64,000 nt of DNA, from positions 10,195,501 through 10,259,500 of the forward strand of contig NZ_AP028461.1 in assembly GCF_033097365.1 (NCBI RefSeq), given 5' to 3'. Source of the DNA: Actinoplanes sichuanensis (GTDB lineage: Bacteria > Actinomycetota > Actinomycetes > Mycobacteriales > Micromonosporaceae). Both the position numbers and the translations under genes were made by a program. Positions within the stretch are counted from its first letter, which is position 1. Each line of letters begins with the position of its first letter. The notes under the pieces were generated by a model that was not told the origin of the DNA, did no database searches, and worked only from the letters and a program-made list of their open reading frames with translations. Shown here in pieces: positions 25,991 through 34,184 of the stretch.

Positions 25991-26025
25991 CCGGCCATCC
26001 TGCCAGGAATGGCACATCCAAGCCC

Positions 26026-26055
26026 TTACACGTCCTCGCAAAACCTCTCTACGCT
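26026..26055 (+). promoter_or_regulatory. Candidate promoter of the HTH/endonuclease-like gene
   Basis: TTACAC (26026-26031) and TACGCT (26050-26055) with an 18-bp spacer; the ATG at 26062 is 6 bases after the -10, a leaderless arrangement. Confidence 0.5.
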
Positions 26056-26061
26056 TCCCTC

Positions 26062-27027
26062 ATGACTAGTAGTTATGAGACAGCTAGGTTTGAGTCGACT
26101 AGGCCTGAATCGACTAGGTCCGAGCCGACTAGGTTTGAGTCAGCTGAGTTCGAGACAGCTTCGCGCGAGGATGACATGCGAGCCGAGGCGCGGCGGCTGA
26201 GGGTCGATCCGGGACTGTCCCGCTCCCAGCTGATGAAGATCTTCGGCGTTGGCAACGGCACTTTGACCGACTGGCTGCGTGGCATCGAGCCGCCCGAGTG
26301 GACCCGCCGCCCCAATGCCAAGGACGACAAGCGACGTGAGGCGGCGGCCTTGCGGGAGGCGGGCTGGTCGATCAACGACATCGCGGCCCGGCTGGGTGTC
26401 GCCAAGTCGACGGCATTCAACTGGGTCGGCCACGTGCCGTTGGACCCGGACAGTGAGCGGGCTCAGGAGAAACGGGAGTTGGCGAAGAAGCGGATCGCAG
26501 GCCGCTGGGACGAGTTTCGTGCCGATCGTGACCGTCGTCAGGGTGACACGTGGGAGAAGTCAGCCGTCGACGTCGGTGAACTCTCGGAACGCGACGTGCT
26601 TCTGCTCGGTGCCATCGCCTACTGGTGTGAGGGCGCCAAGTCGAAGCCGTGGGCACGTGCGGACCGGTTCGCCTTCATCAACAGCGATCCCGGGTTGTTG
26701 TCACTCATCCTGAGGTTTCTGCAGATCAACGGCTATCGCCTCGACGAGTTGGGTTATCGGGTGAGCATCCATGAAACGGCCGACGCGGAGGCGGCCGCAT
26801 CCTGGTGGGCCGATGTCTTGAGGATTCCCAGGGATCGGTTCAAGAAGACGACCATCAAGACACACGTGCCCCAGACGCGTCGTATGAATGTCGGGGAGGA
26901 CTACCATGGCTGCCTGACTATCACCGCTCCGAAAAGCCGGGACCTTTACTGGCGGATGGAGGGTGTCGTCAAAGCGGTCGTCCATGAGGCATCGGCCGCT
27001 TATCGCGATCGTCTGACGGGCGGCTAG
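26062..27027 (+). CDS. HTH protein with LAGLIDADG-like C-terminal domain
   Basis: A 321-residue protein. Residues about 2-36 are pentapeptide repeats (STRPE, STRSE, PTRFE). Two helix-turn-helix segments follow: LSRSQLMKIFGVGNGTLTDW (about residue 52) and SINDIAARLGVAKSTAFNWV (about 96). The C-terminal half (about 175-315) runs LGAIAYWCEGAKS, FINSDPGLLSLILRFLQ, SWWADVLRIPRDRFKK and GCLTITAPKSRDLYWRMEG, the order seen in proteins with a LAGLIDADG homing-endonuclease-like fold, but without clear catalytic acids. Function unknown; a sequence-specific DNA-binding role is likely. ATG 26062 has a leaderless promoter; ATG 26176, with GAGG upstream, would omit the repeats. Confidence 0.6.
   Translation: MTSSYETARFESTRPESTRSEPTRFESAEFETASREDDMRAEARRLRVDPGLSRSQLMKIFGVGNGTLTDWLRGIEPPEWTRRPNAKDDKRREAAALREAGWSINDIAARLGVAKSTAFNWVGHVPLDPDSERAQEKRELAKKRIAGRWDEFRADRDRRQGDTWEKSAVDVGELSERDVLLLGAIAYWCEGAKSKPWARADRFAFINSDPGLLSLILRFLQINGYRLDELGYRVSIHETADAEAAASWWADVLRIPRDRFKKTTIKTHVPQTRRMNVGEDYHGCLTITAPKSRDLYWRMEGVVKAVVHEASAAYRDRLTGG
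26064..26168. repeat. Seven tandem 15-bp repeats
   Basis: Units run at exactly 15 bp from 26064 to 26168 (for example GTCGACTAGGCCTGA, ATCGACTAGGTCCGA, GCCGACTAGGTTTGA). Outer units are more degenerate. They start directly after ATG 26062 and end at the GAGG before ATG 26176, so they are either an N-terminal repeat or an iteron-like operator array. Confidence 0.8.
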
Positions 27028-27044
27028 TCTGTCCCCAGAACCTT

Positions 27045-27116
27045 TCGGCCGTGGTGTAATTGGCAACACTCTAGGTTTTGGTCCTAGATTTCCGGGTTCG
27101 AGTCCTGGCGGCCGAG
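27045..27116 (+). tRNA. tRNA-Gln (anticodon TTG)
   Basis: Acceptor TCGGCCG/CGGCCGA (27045-27051 with 27109-27115), D stem GTGT/ACAC, anticodon stem CTAGG/CCTAG with loop TTTTGGT, T stem CCGGG/CCTGG with one G-U pair, discriminator G27116. The TTG anticodon reads CAA. The CCA end is not encoded. Confidence 0.95.
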
Positions 27117-27202
27117 CAACTTCTGTGATATGCGAACCGGATGGCTGAGGGCGGCGTTCGTCGCCCTCACTCGAGGCCACCGCCAATCAATGGAGTTGCC
27201 GC

Positions 27203-28642
27203 GTGAGCCAGGCCCCCAGCCGTACCGTCGTCGTCCTTGCCGCTGGTGAGGGTAAGCGGATGAAGTCGGCGACGCCGAAGATGCTTCAGCCTCTGCTCGG
27301 GCGCACTCTGCTCGGTCATGTGCTGGCCACCTCGGTGGCGATCAAGACGGACCGGACCGTGGTCGTCGTCGGGCACAAGGCCGACGAGATCACCGCGTTC
27401 CTGTCCGAGGTGGCGCCGGAGGCGACGCCCGTGCTGCAGGCCCAGCAGAACGGGACCGGTCACGCGGTGCGGATCGCGCTCGACGCGACGCCGGATCTGG
27501 CCGGCACCGTGGTGGTGCTCAGCGGTGATGTTCCGCTGCTGCGTCCGGAGACGCTGGAGGCGCTGCTGGCCACGCACGAGCGGGCCGGCGCCGCGGCGAC
27601 GGTGTTGAGTGCCGAGGTGGATGTGCCGGGCGGGCTGGGCCGGATCGTGCGCGGCGCGGACGGCAATCTGGAGCGGATCGTGGAGGCGAAGGACGCCTCG
27701 GCGGAGGAGCGCCGGATTCGGGAGATCAACTCGGGGATCTACGTGTTCGACGCGGTGTTGTTGCGTGATGCGTTGGGCAAGCTGTCGACGGACAACGCGC
27801 AGGGCGAGGAGTATCTGACCGACGTCTTCGGGATTCTGGCGGCTCAGGGGCATCCGGTGGCGATCGAGGTGGCGGAGTTCGCCGTCGAGACGCTGGGTTG
27901 TAACGATCGGGCCGAGCTGGCGCGGTTGCGGGTGTTGATGCGCGATCGGGTGAATGAGGCCTGGATGCGGTCCGGGGTGTTGCTGTTGGATCCGGCGACG
28001 ACGTGGATCGATGTGACCGCGACGCTGGAGCCGGATGCGGTCGTGGATCAGAATTCGCAGATTCTCGGGTCGAGTTCGGTGGCGACGGGTGCGGTGATCG
28101 GGCCGGACACGACGTTGATCGATACGACGGTGGCGGCGGGTGCGACGGTGTTGCGGACGCATTCGATCGGCGCGTCGGTGGGTCCGGCGGCGTCGGTGGG
28201 TCCGTTCTCGTTCTTGCGTCCGGGGACGCGGTTGGCGGCGAAGTCGAAGATCGGTGGTTTCGTCGAGGCGAAGAATGCCGAGTTGGGTGAGGGTGCGAAG
28301 GTGCCGCACCTGACCTATGTGGGTGACGCGACGATCGGTGCGAAGGCCAACATCGGGGCGGGCACGATCTTCGCCAACTATGACGGTGTGCGTAAGAGTC
28401 ACACGACGGTGGGTGAGGCGGCGTTCGTGGGTTCGGATTCGGTGCTGGTGGCGCCGGTGGAGATCGGCCCGGGGGCGTATGTGGCGGCGGGGAGTGCTGT
28501 CACGAGGGATGTTCCGGCGGGGAATCTGGGTGTGACTCGGGCGCAGCAGCGCAATATCGAGGGGTGGACTGTGCGTCGCCGGCCGGGCACGGTTTCGGCG
28601 TCTGCCGCTGAGGCTGCGAATATCACTCCTGACCAGGAGTGA
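27203..28642 (+). CDS. glmU: Bifunctional GlcNAc-1-P uridyltransferase / GlcN-1-P acetyltransferase
   Basis: A 479-residue enzyme making UDP-GlcNAc for peptidoglycan. The N-terminal pyrophosphorylase domain has VVLAAGEGKRMKSATPKML (about residue 11), QNGTGHAVR and LSGDVPLL; the C-terminal left-handed beta helix (about residues 255-460) has hexapeptide repeats (VGPFSFLRPGTRLA, then AKSKIGGFVEAKNA, NIGAGTIFANYDG) and the acetyl-CoA site. GTG 27203 follows GGAG. The stop codon lies inside a 10-bp inverted repeat. prs follows, as in many Gram-positive bacteria. Confidence 0.96.
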   Translation: MSQAPSRTVVVLAAGEGKRMKSATPKMLQPLLGRTLLGHVLATSVAIKTDRTVVVVGHKADEITAFLSEVAPEATPVLQAQQNGTGHAVRIALDATPDLAGTVVVLSGDVPLLRPETLEALLATHERAGAAATVLSAEVDVPGGLGRIVRGADGNLERIVEAKDASAEERRIREINSGIYVFDAVLLRDALGKLSTDNAQGEEYLTDVFGILAAQGHPVAIEVAEFAVETLGCNDRAELARLRVLMRDRVNEAWMRSGVLLLDPATTWIDVTATLEPDAVVDQNSQILGSSSVATGAVIGPDTTLIDTTVAAGATVLRTHSIGASVGPAASVGPFSFLRPGTRLAAKSKIGGFVEAKNAELGEGAKVPHLTYVGDATIGAKANIGAGTIFANYDGVRKSHTTVGEAAFVGSDSVLVAPVEIGPGAYVAAGSAVTRDVPAGNLGVTRAQQRNIEGWTVRRRPGTVSASAAEAANITPDQE

Positions 28643-28643
28643 T
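28622..28643 (+). terminator. Hairpin across the glmU stop
   Basis: ATCACTCCTG (28622-28631) and CAGGAGTGAT (28634-28643) are perfect inverted repeats including the TGA stop at 28640-28642. There is no U-tract; it may act as an attenuator or RNA stabiliser between glmU and prs. Confidence 0.5.
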
Positions 28644-28753
28644 CCAGTGGGGGTGAGCCATCCCACCTGAGGGCCTCGAAACGTGGCGGTTACGTTGCCG
28701 CAAGGGATACTTCACTGCGAACCCCACCCCCTATCCACGGGAGCAGCGAGTCG

Positions 28754-29734
28754 ATGGGCAGCATCGTCGCCGAGAACCGTAAGAGTCTGATGCTTTTCTC
28801 CGGCCGGGGTTTCCCCGAGCTGGCGGAGGAGATCGGCCAGGTGCTCGGTGTGGCGCCGACGCCGGCGGATTCGTATGAGTTCGCCAACGGGGAGATTTTC
28901 GTTCGTTTCAAGGACTCGGTGCGCGGGTCGGACGCGTTCGTCGTCCAGTCGGTGACCGAGGGGGTGAACCGGTGGGTCATGGAGACCCTGATCATGATCG
29001 ACGCGCTGAAGCGGGGTTCGGCCAAGCGGATCACCGTGGTGCTGCCGTTCTACCCGTATTCGCGGCAGGACAAGAAGCATCGTGGTCGGGAGCCGATCTC
29101 CGCTCGGCTGGTGGCTGATCTGCTGAAGACGGCGGGGGCCAACCGGATTCTGACCGTGGATCTGCATACGGCGCAGATTCAGGGGTTCTTCGACGGGCCG
29201 GTGGATCACCTGTTCGCGATGGACACGCTCGCCGATTATGTGCAGAAGAAGTATGCGGGGCGGCCGATGACGGTGGTCGCTCCGGATTCGGGTCGGGTGC
29301 GGGTGGCGGAGCGGTGGACGGACCGGTTGGGTGGTTGCCCGCTGGCGTTCATTCACAAGACTCGTGATCCGTTGAAGCCGAATCAGGTGGTGGCGAACCG
29401 GGTGGTCGGTGAGGTCGAGGGTCGGGTGTGCCTGATCGTCGATGACATGATCGACACTGGTGGGACGATCGCGAAGGCGGCGGACATCCTCTTTCAGGAG
29501 GGTGCGGCTGATGTGATCGTGGCCTCGACGCATGCGTTGTTGTCGGATCCGGCGACGGAGCGGTTGAAGAACAGCAGGATCAGTGAGTTGGTGGTGACGA
29601 ACACGTTGCCGTTGTCGCCGGAGAAGCGGCTGGACAAGATCACTGTGTTGTCGATCGCGCCGCTGTTGGCTCGGGCGATCCGTGAGGTGTTCGACGACGG
29701 CTCGGTGACCACTTTGTTCGGTGGTCTCAGCTAA
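28754..29734 (+). CDS. prs: Ribose-phosphate pyrophosphokinase (PRPP synthase)
   Basis: A 326-residue class I PRPP synthase that makes PRPP from ribose-5-phosphate and ATP for nucleotide, histidine and tryptophan synthesis. Marks: SLMLFSGRGFPELA, YEFANGEIFVRF, FYPYSRQDKKHRGREP (ATP-binding flexible loop region, about residue 97), VDLHTAQIQGFFDGPVDHL (about 130), and the PRPP-binding VCLIVDDMIDTGGTI (about residue 228). Length is normal. A strong terminator follows. Confidence 0.96.
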   Translation: MGSIVAENRKSLMLFSGRGFPELAEEIGQVLGVAPTPADSYEFANGEIFVRFKDSVRGSDAFVVQSVTEGVNRWVMETLIMIDALKRGSAKRITVVLPFYPYSRQDKKHRGREPISARLVADLLKTAGANRILTVDLHTAQIQGFFDGPVDHLFAMDTLADYVQKKYAGRPMTVVAPDSGRVRVAERWTDRLGGCPLAFIHKTRDPLKPNQVVANRVVGEVEGRVCLIVDDMIDTGGTIAKAADILFQEGAADVIVASTHALLSDPATERLKNSRISELVVTNTLPLSPEKRLDKITVLSIAPLLARAIREVFDDGSVTTLFGGLS

Positions 29735-29745
29735 CAAGATTTACC

Positions 29746-29777
29746 GAAAGGCGTCCGCCGGGCGGTGGGCGCCTTTC
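29746..29777 (+). terminator. Terminator of prs
   Basis: GAAAGGCG (29746-29753) pairs with CGCCTTTC (29770-29777), with an inner CCGCC/GGCGG stem. The tail is short on T. Confidence 0.75.
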
Positions 29778-29804
29778 TCGTGTGCTGGGCTGTGGTGAAA
29801 CGTG

Positions 29805-29836
29805 TGGTGCAACTTGCATCACCAGGGTGGTTTTTT
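29805..29836 (+). terminator. Second hairpin with T6 tract
   Basis: TGGTG (29805-29809) pairs with CACCA (29820-29824); a small ACCA/TGGT stem is then followed by TTTTTT (29831-29836). This is possibly a back-up terminator. Confidence 0.5.
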
Positions 29837-29864
29837 CGCAGGCGTCGCGAGCCGGGCGGACCCG

Positions 29865-29895
29865 CTGACCGATGCACGATCGTGGCAGGTAAGCT
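29865..29895 (+). promoter_or_regulatory. Candidate promoter of rplY
   Basis: CTGACC (29865-29870), 19-bp spacer, TAAGCT (29890-29895). Transcription from here would give an untranslated leader of about 230 bases. Confidence 0.4.
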
Positions 29896-30132
29896 AGTGC
29901 GGTTGCCACGGCGAGGGTGCTTCGTGGGCTGTTGAGGTTCGCAGCCTGCTCGAGGCGCCGTCATCGACGCGGTGCTCCGGGCCTGTGCCCAGCGCGCCCC
30001 CTTGCCCGGCAGCGCCGAAACACCGTTACCTCTGGCGGCCCGCACCGCTTGAGGTGGCCACCGCAGCACTGCCGGATACCGCAGCCGCAGACTTAGACGC
30101 AGCCCGCATCGAAGAGTTTCAGGAGTTTCCCC

Positions 30133-30738
30133 GTGTCCGAGGTAAAGATCAGCGCCGAGCCCCGCACCGAGTTCGGCAAGGGTGGTGCTCGCCGCACGCG
30201 CCGGGCCGGCCTTGTGCCTGCCGTGCTGTACGGCCACGGCGAGAAGCCGCAGCACATCGCCCTTCCGGCTCGTGAGTTCGCGGCCGCCATCCGCCACGGC
30301 GGCATCAACCAGATCTTCACGATCGACATCGCCGGCAACTCGGGTGCCACTCTGGCCCTGCCGAAGGCGATCCAGCGTGACCCGATCCGTGACACGTTCG
30401 AGCACGTCGACCTGCTCATCGTGAAGCGTGGCGAGAAGATCCAGGTGGACGTTCAGGTCACCCTGACCGGTGAGGCCGCCAAGAACACCCTGATCGTGCA
30501 CGAGTCGAACACGGTTGCCGTGATCGCTGAGGCGCTGCACCTGCCGGCCGAGCTGGAGGCGTCGATCGACGGCCTCGAGGCGGGTTCGCACATCACCGCC
30601 GGTGACGTGAAGCTGCCGAAGGGCGTGGAGCTGGCCGTCGACGCCGAGACGGTGCTCGCGGTCATCAACGCGGCTCAGTCGAACGAGGAGGCTCCGGCCG
30701 AGGGTGAGACCCCGGCGGAGGGCGAGAGCGCGGAGTAG
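30133..30738 (+). CDS. rplY: 50S ribosomal protein L25 (Ctc/TL5 type)
   Basis: A 201-residue L25 of the long Ctc form, which binds 5S rRNA. The N-terminal domain (about residues 1-92) has [19 protein letters not shown] and LPAREF; the C-terminal CTC domain (about 95-180) has [15 protein letters not shown] and [11 protein letters not shown]; the end is an acidic [14 protein letters not shown] tail common in actinobacteria. GTG 30133 follows CAGGAG. A stable hairpin separates it from pth. Confidence 0.95.
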   Translation: MSEVKISAEPRTEFGKGGARRTRRAGLVPAVLYGHGEKPQHIALPAREFAAAIRHGGINQIFTIDIAGNSGATLALPKAIQRDPIRDTFEHVDLLIVKRGEKIQVDVQVTLTGEAAKNTLIVHESNTVAVIAEALHLPAELEASIDGLEAGSHITAGDVKLPKGVELAVDAETVLAVINAAQSNEEAPAEGETPAEGESAE

Positions 30739-30768
30739 TCTCCGTCTCGCAGCAGCGGTAAGCCAGAT

Positions 30769-30802
30769 ATCAGGGAAAGTGCCGGGTGGCACTTTCCCTG
30801 AT
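30769..30802 (+). terminator. Hairpin between rplY and pth
   Basis: ATCAGGGAAAGTGCC (30769-30783) and GGCACTTTCCCTGAT (30788-30802) form a perfect 15-bp stem with loop GGGT. It has no clear T-tract, so it may terminate only partly and let pth be read. Confidence 0.7.
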
Positions 30803-30823
30803 GTGTATGTGGAGGCAGGGGTA

Positions 30824-31411
30824 GTGAGCGACGAGGCGCCGTGGCTGGTGGTCGGTCTGGGTAACCCGGGCCGGGAGTATGCCGGTAATCGGCACAACGT
30901 GGGTTTCATGGTGGCCGATCTGCTGGCGTCTCGGACCGGTGCGAAGTTCGGGCGGGCGAAGCGAGCGCAGACCGAGGTGGCCGAGGGGCGTCTGGGGTTC
31001 GGTGGTCCGAAGCTGATCTTGTTGAAGCCGCTGACGTACATGAACCTGTCGGGTGCTCCGGTGGTGGCGTTGGCGCAGTTCTTCAAAGTCCCGGTGACTC
31101 AGGTGATCGCGGTGCATGATGAGCTTGATGTGCCGTTCGGGCAGGTAAGGGCGAAACGGGGCGGTGGCGAGGGCGGTCACAATGGGCTGCGCTCGATGTC
31201 GAAGTCGCTTGCGAGTAAGGAGTACGCGCGGGTGCGGGTGGGCATCGGCCGGCCGCCGGGTCGGCAGGAGCCGGCCGACTATGTGCTCTCCGACTTCTCC
31301 GGTGCGGAGCGCAAGGAGTTGGATTTCGTGGTGGACCGGGCGGCTGACGTGGTGGAGGCGGTCGTCGTCGAGGGTGTCGAGTGGGCGCAGAACAAGTACC
31401 ACGGAAGTTGA
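30824..31411 (+). CDS. pth: Peptidyl-tRNA hydrolase
   Basis: A 195-residue Pth, which releases peptides from prematurely dropped peptidyl-tRNA. Motifs: [23 protein letters not shown] (catalytic His in RHNVGF at about residue 25), [28 protein letters not shown] (catalytic Asp, about residue 98), and [13 protein letters not shown] (about 112). GTG 30824, with a purine-rich GGCAGGGG just upstream, is chosen; the frame is open further upstream, but that would read through the intergenic hairpin. Confidence 0.95.
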   Translation: MSDEAPWLVVGLGNPGREYAGNRHNVGFMVADLLASRTGAKFGRAKRAQTEVAEGRLGFGGPKLILLKPLTYMNLSGAPVVALAQFFKVPVTQVIAVHDELDVPFGQVRAKRGGGEGGHNGLRSMSKSLASKEYARVRVGIGRPPGRQEPADYVLSDFSGAERKELDFVVDRAADVVEAVVVEGVEWAQNKYHGS

Positions 31412-31510
31412 TCTCCGTCTGACGACGCCGTGACGCTCTCGCGGCCCGTCCGTTGGTCACTCCGACGCACGAATTCGGTGCGTGGCCGACGTGACGGGAG
31501 GGGTTCGAGG

Positions 31511-33226
31511 ATGTCGCAGGACGTGTCCGAGGACCGGGCGGGCGCGTTGACCGAACCCACGGCGGCTCTGCCGGCGGCGGTCGGTGGGAGCGCGGGGAGG
31601 GCCGCGAATCAGGGCCCGCAGCGGCCCGCGGAACGCCGGAGTGGACGTAATGCCCGTATTCCGGTGCCCGCGGCGGGGGTGGAGAACGCCGCGCCGCAGG
31701 CGGTGCAGGGTGAATCTGATCTCACTCGTAATCAGGCGGCGGAGCGGCATGTGTCGGCCGCCCGTGACAAGTCGATGGCGACCCGGCCGTTCGTTCGGGC
31801 TCGGGGTCGGCATGCGGCGATGTCGCGTCGGCAGGACTGGGAGCGGCGCTATGTGCGCATGCTCGTTCTGGCGGATCTGACGGCCGGTGTCGCGGCGGGG
31901 GCGGGTACGTTCGTCGTCCGGTTCGGTGATTCGGTGACCGCCTGGAACCGGATGTATCTGATCTGGTCGGCGTTGTTGCCGGTGGCTCTGCTGCTGGTGT
32001 TGGTGGCGGCTCGGGCGTACGAGCGGCGGTATCTGTTCGTGGGTTCCGACGAGTACCAGCGGGTGTTGCGTGGCGGTGCGGGGCTGATCGGCGGGGCGGC
32101 CGTCGTCTCGTACGCGCTGAATCTTGATCTTGCCCGGTCCTATGTCCTGGTGGCTTTTCCACTGGCGACGGCGGCGATCGTGGTGTTGCGGTTTCTGCTG
32201 CGTAAGCGGCTGCATCTGGCGCGGGCTCGGGGGGAGAACCTTCGGCGGGTGATCGTGGTCGGTCACGAGCTGTCGGTCATCGGCATCACCCGGCAGTTGC
32301 GGCGGGAGCGGTATCACGGGCTGGAGGTGGTCGGCGCCTGCCTGCCGCCCGGTGCCGACGGGATCGGGGTCGTGGATCTGCCGGTCTACGGTTCGTTCGA
32401 CGATGTGGCGACCGCGGTGGAGCGGGCCGACGCCGACACGGTGGTCGTGCTGAGTTGTCCGGAGCTGGATGGTGTGTCGGTGCGCCGGCTGGCCTGGCGG
32501 CTGGAACGCGACGAGGTGGATCTGGTGGTGGCCAGTGCGCTCGTGGATGTGGCGGGTGCGCGGACCACGATCCGGCCGTTCGACGGTCTGCCGATGCTGC
32601 ACGTCGAGCATCCCCGCCTGCATGGTGGGTCGCGGCTGGTGAAGGAGCTGGTGGATCGGCTCGGTGCGCTGTTGCTTCTGATCGTTCTCGGTCCGGTGCT
32701 CTTGACCGTGGCGCTCTGTGTGGGCCTTACATCACGCGGCCCGGTACTCTTTCGCCAAGTGCGCGTGGGACGTGATGGCCGATTGTTCCGGATCTTCAAG
32801 TTCCGCAGCATGTATGTCGACGCTGAGGCCCGGCTTGCCGAGCTGACGCACCTCAACGAGCACGACGGTGTGCTCTTCAAAATCCGCGACGACCCGCGTG
32901 TCACCCCGGTCGGGCGTTGGCTGCGCAGGTTCTCGCTGGACGAGCTGCCGCAGTTGCTGAACGTTCTGTCCGGGCGGATGTCGCTGGTCGGGCCACGGCC
33001 GCCGCTGCCCACCGAGGTGGCCGCCTACGCCGACGATGTGCGACGCCGGCTGGCCGTCAAGCCGGGGATGACCGGCCTCTGGCAGGTGTCGGGGCGGTCG
33101 GACCTCTCCTGGGAGGAGGCGGTCCGGCTCGACCTGCGCTATGTCGAGAACTGGTCGCTGAGCCTGGATCTGGTGATCCTGCTCAGGACGGTGACCGCCG
33201 TGGCGCGGTCGTCGGGAGCGTACTGA
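31511..33226 (+). CDS. Polyprenyl-phosphate sugar phosphotransferase (exopolysaccharide initiation)
   Basis: A 571-residue WbaP/CpsE-type enzyme that transfers a hexose-1-phosphate from a nucleotide sugar to undecaprenyl phosphate. After about 110 polar residues come four to five membrane helices (about residues 118-235), a Rossmann-like CoA-binding-type domain (VIVVGHELSVIGITRQ, about 250), a re-entrant helix (LGALLLLIVLGPVLL, about 385), then the catalytic domain: VRVGRDGRLFRIFKFRSMY, DPRVTPVGRWLRRFSLDE, LPQLLNVLSG, SLVGPRPPLP and KPGMTGLWQVSGRSD. ATG 31511 has GAGGGG and GAGG upstream. The sugar and polymer are not readable and no polymer cluster is adjacent. Confidence 0.9.
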   Translation: MSQDVSEDRAGALTEPTAALPAAVGGSAGRAANQGPQRPAERRSGRNARIPVPAAGVENAAPQAVQGESDLTRNQAAERHVSAARDKSMATRPFVRARGRHAAMSRRQDWERRYVRMLVLADLTAGVAAGAGTFVVRFGDSVTAWNRMYLIWSALLPVALLLVLVAARAYERRYLFVGSDEYQRVLRGGAGLIGGAAVVSYALNLDLARSYVLVAFPLATAAIVVLRFLLRKRLHLARARGENLRRVIVVGHELSVIGITRQLRRERYHGLEVVGACLPPGADGIGVVDLPVYGSFDDVATAVERADADTVVVLSCPELDGVSVRRLAWRLERDEVDLVVASALVDVAGARTTIRPFDGLPMLHVEHPRLHGGSRLVKELVDRLGALLLLIVLGPVLLTVALCVGLTSRGPVLFRQVRVGRDGRLFRIFKFRSMYVDAEARLAELTHLNEHDGVLFKIRDDPRVTPVGRWLRRFSLDELPQLLNVLSGRMSLVGPRPPLPTEVAAYADDVRRRLAVKPGMTGLWQVSGRSDLSWEEAVRLDLRYVENWSLSLDLVILLRTVTAVARSSGAY

Positions 33227-33256
33227 CAGGCGTGTACTGGAGTGAGGGAGCGAGAG

Positions 33257-34129
33257 ATGAGCGAGCAGACGAAGGCGTCGGCACGCATAACGGGTCCGCG
33301 GGACGCCGGCGAGGGCGGCACACCGCCGGTCAACGACTCCGCTTTCGCTCGCTGGCTCGCCGACCGGGCCGGGCAGATCCTGCTGCAGGTCCGGGCGGAG
33401 ACCGGTCACGCCGACGGCAAGGCCCTCAAGGCTGCCGGTGACCAGGCCGCGCACGACCTGCTGCGGGCCGAGTTGGCTCGCTGGCGGCCGGCTGACGCGG
33501 TGCTCTCCGAGGAGGACGAGCATTCGCGGGTGGCGTGGACCGAGGGCAACCATCCGGACCGGCTCGGTGCGAACCGGGTCTGGATCGTGGACCCGCTGGA
33601 CGGCACCCGTGAGTTCTCCGAGGAGGGCCGCGACGACTGGGCGGTGCACGTGGCGCTGTGGACGGCGGATTCGTCGGCGCCGGTTCGGCTGACCGCGGGT
33701 GCCGTGGCGATGCCGGCCCGGCACTGCACGCTCGCCACCGATCAGCCGCCGGCGTACCCGCCGATGCCGTTGGAGTCGGCGACCGGTGGGGCGATCCGGA
33801 TCGCGGCGAGCCGGACCCGGCCGCCCGCGTTCGTCACCGCGCTGGCCGAGGATCTGGGCGCCGAACTGGTGCCGATGGGTTCGGCCGGGGTGAAGATCGC
33901 CGCGGTGATCAACGGCGAGGCGGACGCGTACGTGCACGCCGGTGGCCAGTACGAATGGGACTCGGCCGCCCCGGTGGCTGTGGCGTTGGCCACTGGCCTG
34001 CACGCCTCCCGTGTCGACGGCAGCCCGTTGGCCTATAACCAGGCTGATCCGAAGTTGCCTGACCTGGTCGTTTGTCGTAAAGATCTCGCTCCTCGGTTGC
34101 TTGCTGCGTTGCAGAGGCATCTTCCGTAA
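33257..34129 (+). CDS. cysQ: 3'(2'),5'-bisphosphate nucleotidase CysQ
   Basis: A 290-residue inositol-monophosphatase-family enzyme that hydrolyses PAP to AMP, clearing a product of sulfate assimilation. Metal-site motifs are visible: LSEEDEHSR (about residue 83), WIVDPLDGTREFSEEG (about residue 110) and YEWDSAAPVAVA (about residue 230). The 40-residue N-terminus is Pro/Gly-rich. ATG 33257 follows GAGCGAGAG. Its place immediately before cysD and cysN supports the CysQ role over a general inositol phosphatase. Confidence 0.9.
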   Translation: MSEQTKASARITGPRDAGEGGTPPVNDSAFARWLADRAGQILLQVRAETGHADGKALKAAGDQAAHDLLRAELARWRPADAVLSEEDEHSRVAWTEGNHPDRLGANRVWIVDPLDGTREFSEEGRDDWAVHVALWTADSSAPVRLTAGAVAMPARHCTLATDQPPAYPPMPLESATGGAIRIAASRTRPPAFVTALAEDLGAELVPMGSAGVKIAAVINGEADAYVHAGGQYEWDSAAPVAVALATGLHASRVDGSPLAYNQADPKLPDLVVCRKDLAPRLLAALQRHLP

Positions 34130-34184
34130 CAATGACGTCTGCCCTGCCCGGCCGACACCGGAGAAAGGTCTGGGGACAGAACCC

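Larger units (their letters stand above)
29735..30132. other. Intergenic region between prs and rplY
   Basis: About 400 bp without a protein gene. It holds the prs terminator (29746-29777), a second short hairpin with a T6 tract (29805-29836), a candidate promoter (29865-29895) and a GC-rich leader of about 230 bases before rplY. The leader has no open frame with coding bias. Confidence 0.6.

Noticed and set aside
31511..33226. Start of a polysaccharide biosynthesis cluster
   Set aside because: The sugar transferase is followed by sulfate assimilation genes; no flippase, polymerase or further glycosyltransferases are adjacent.
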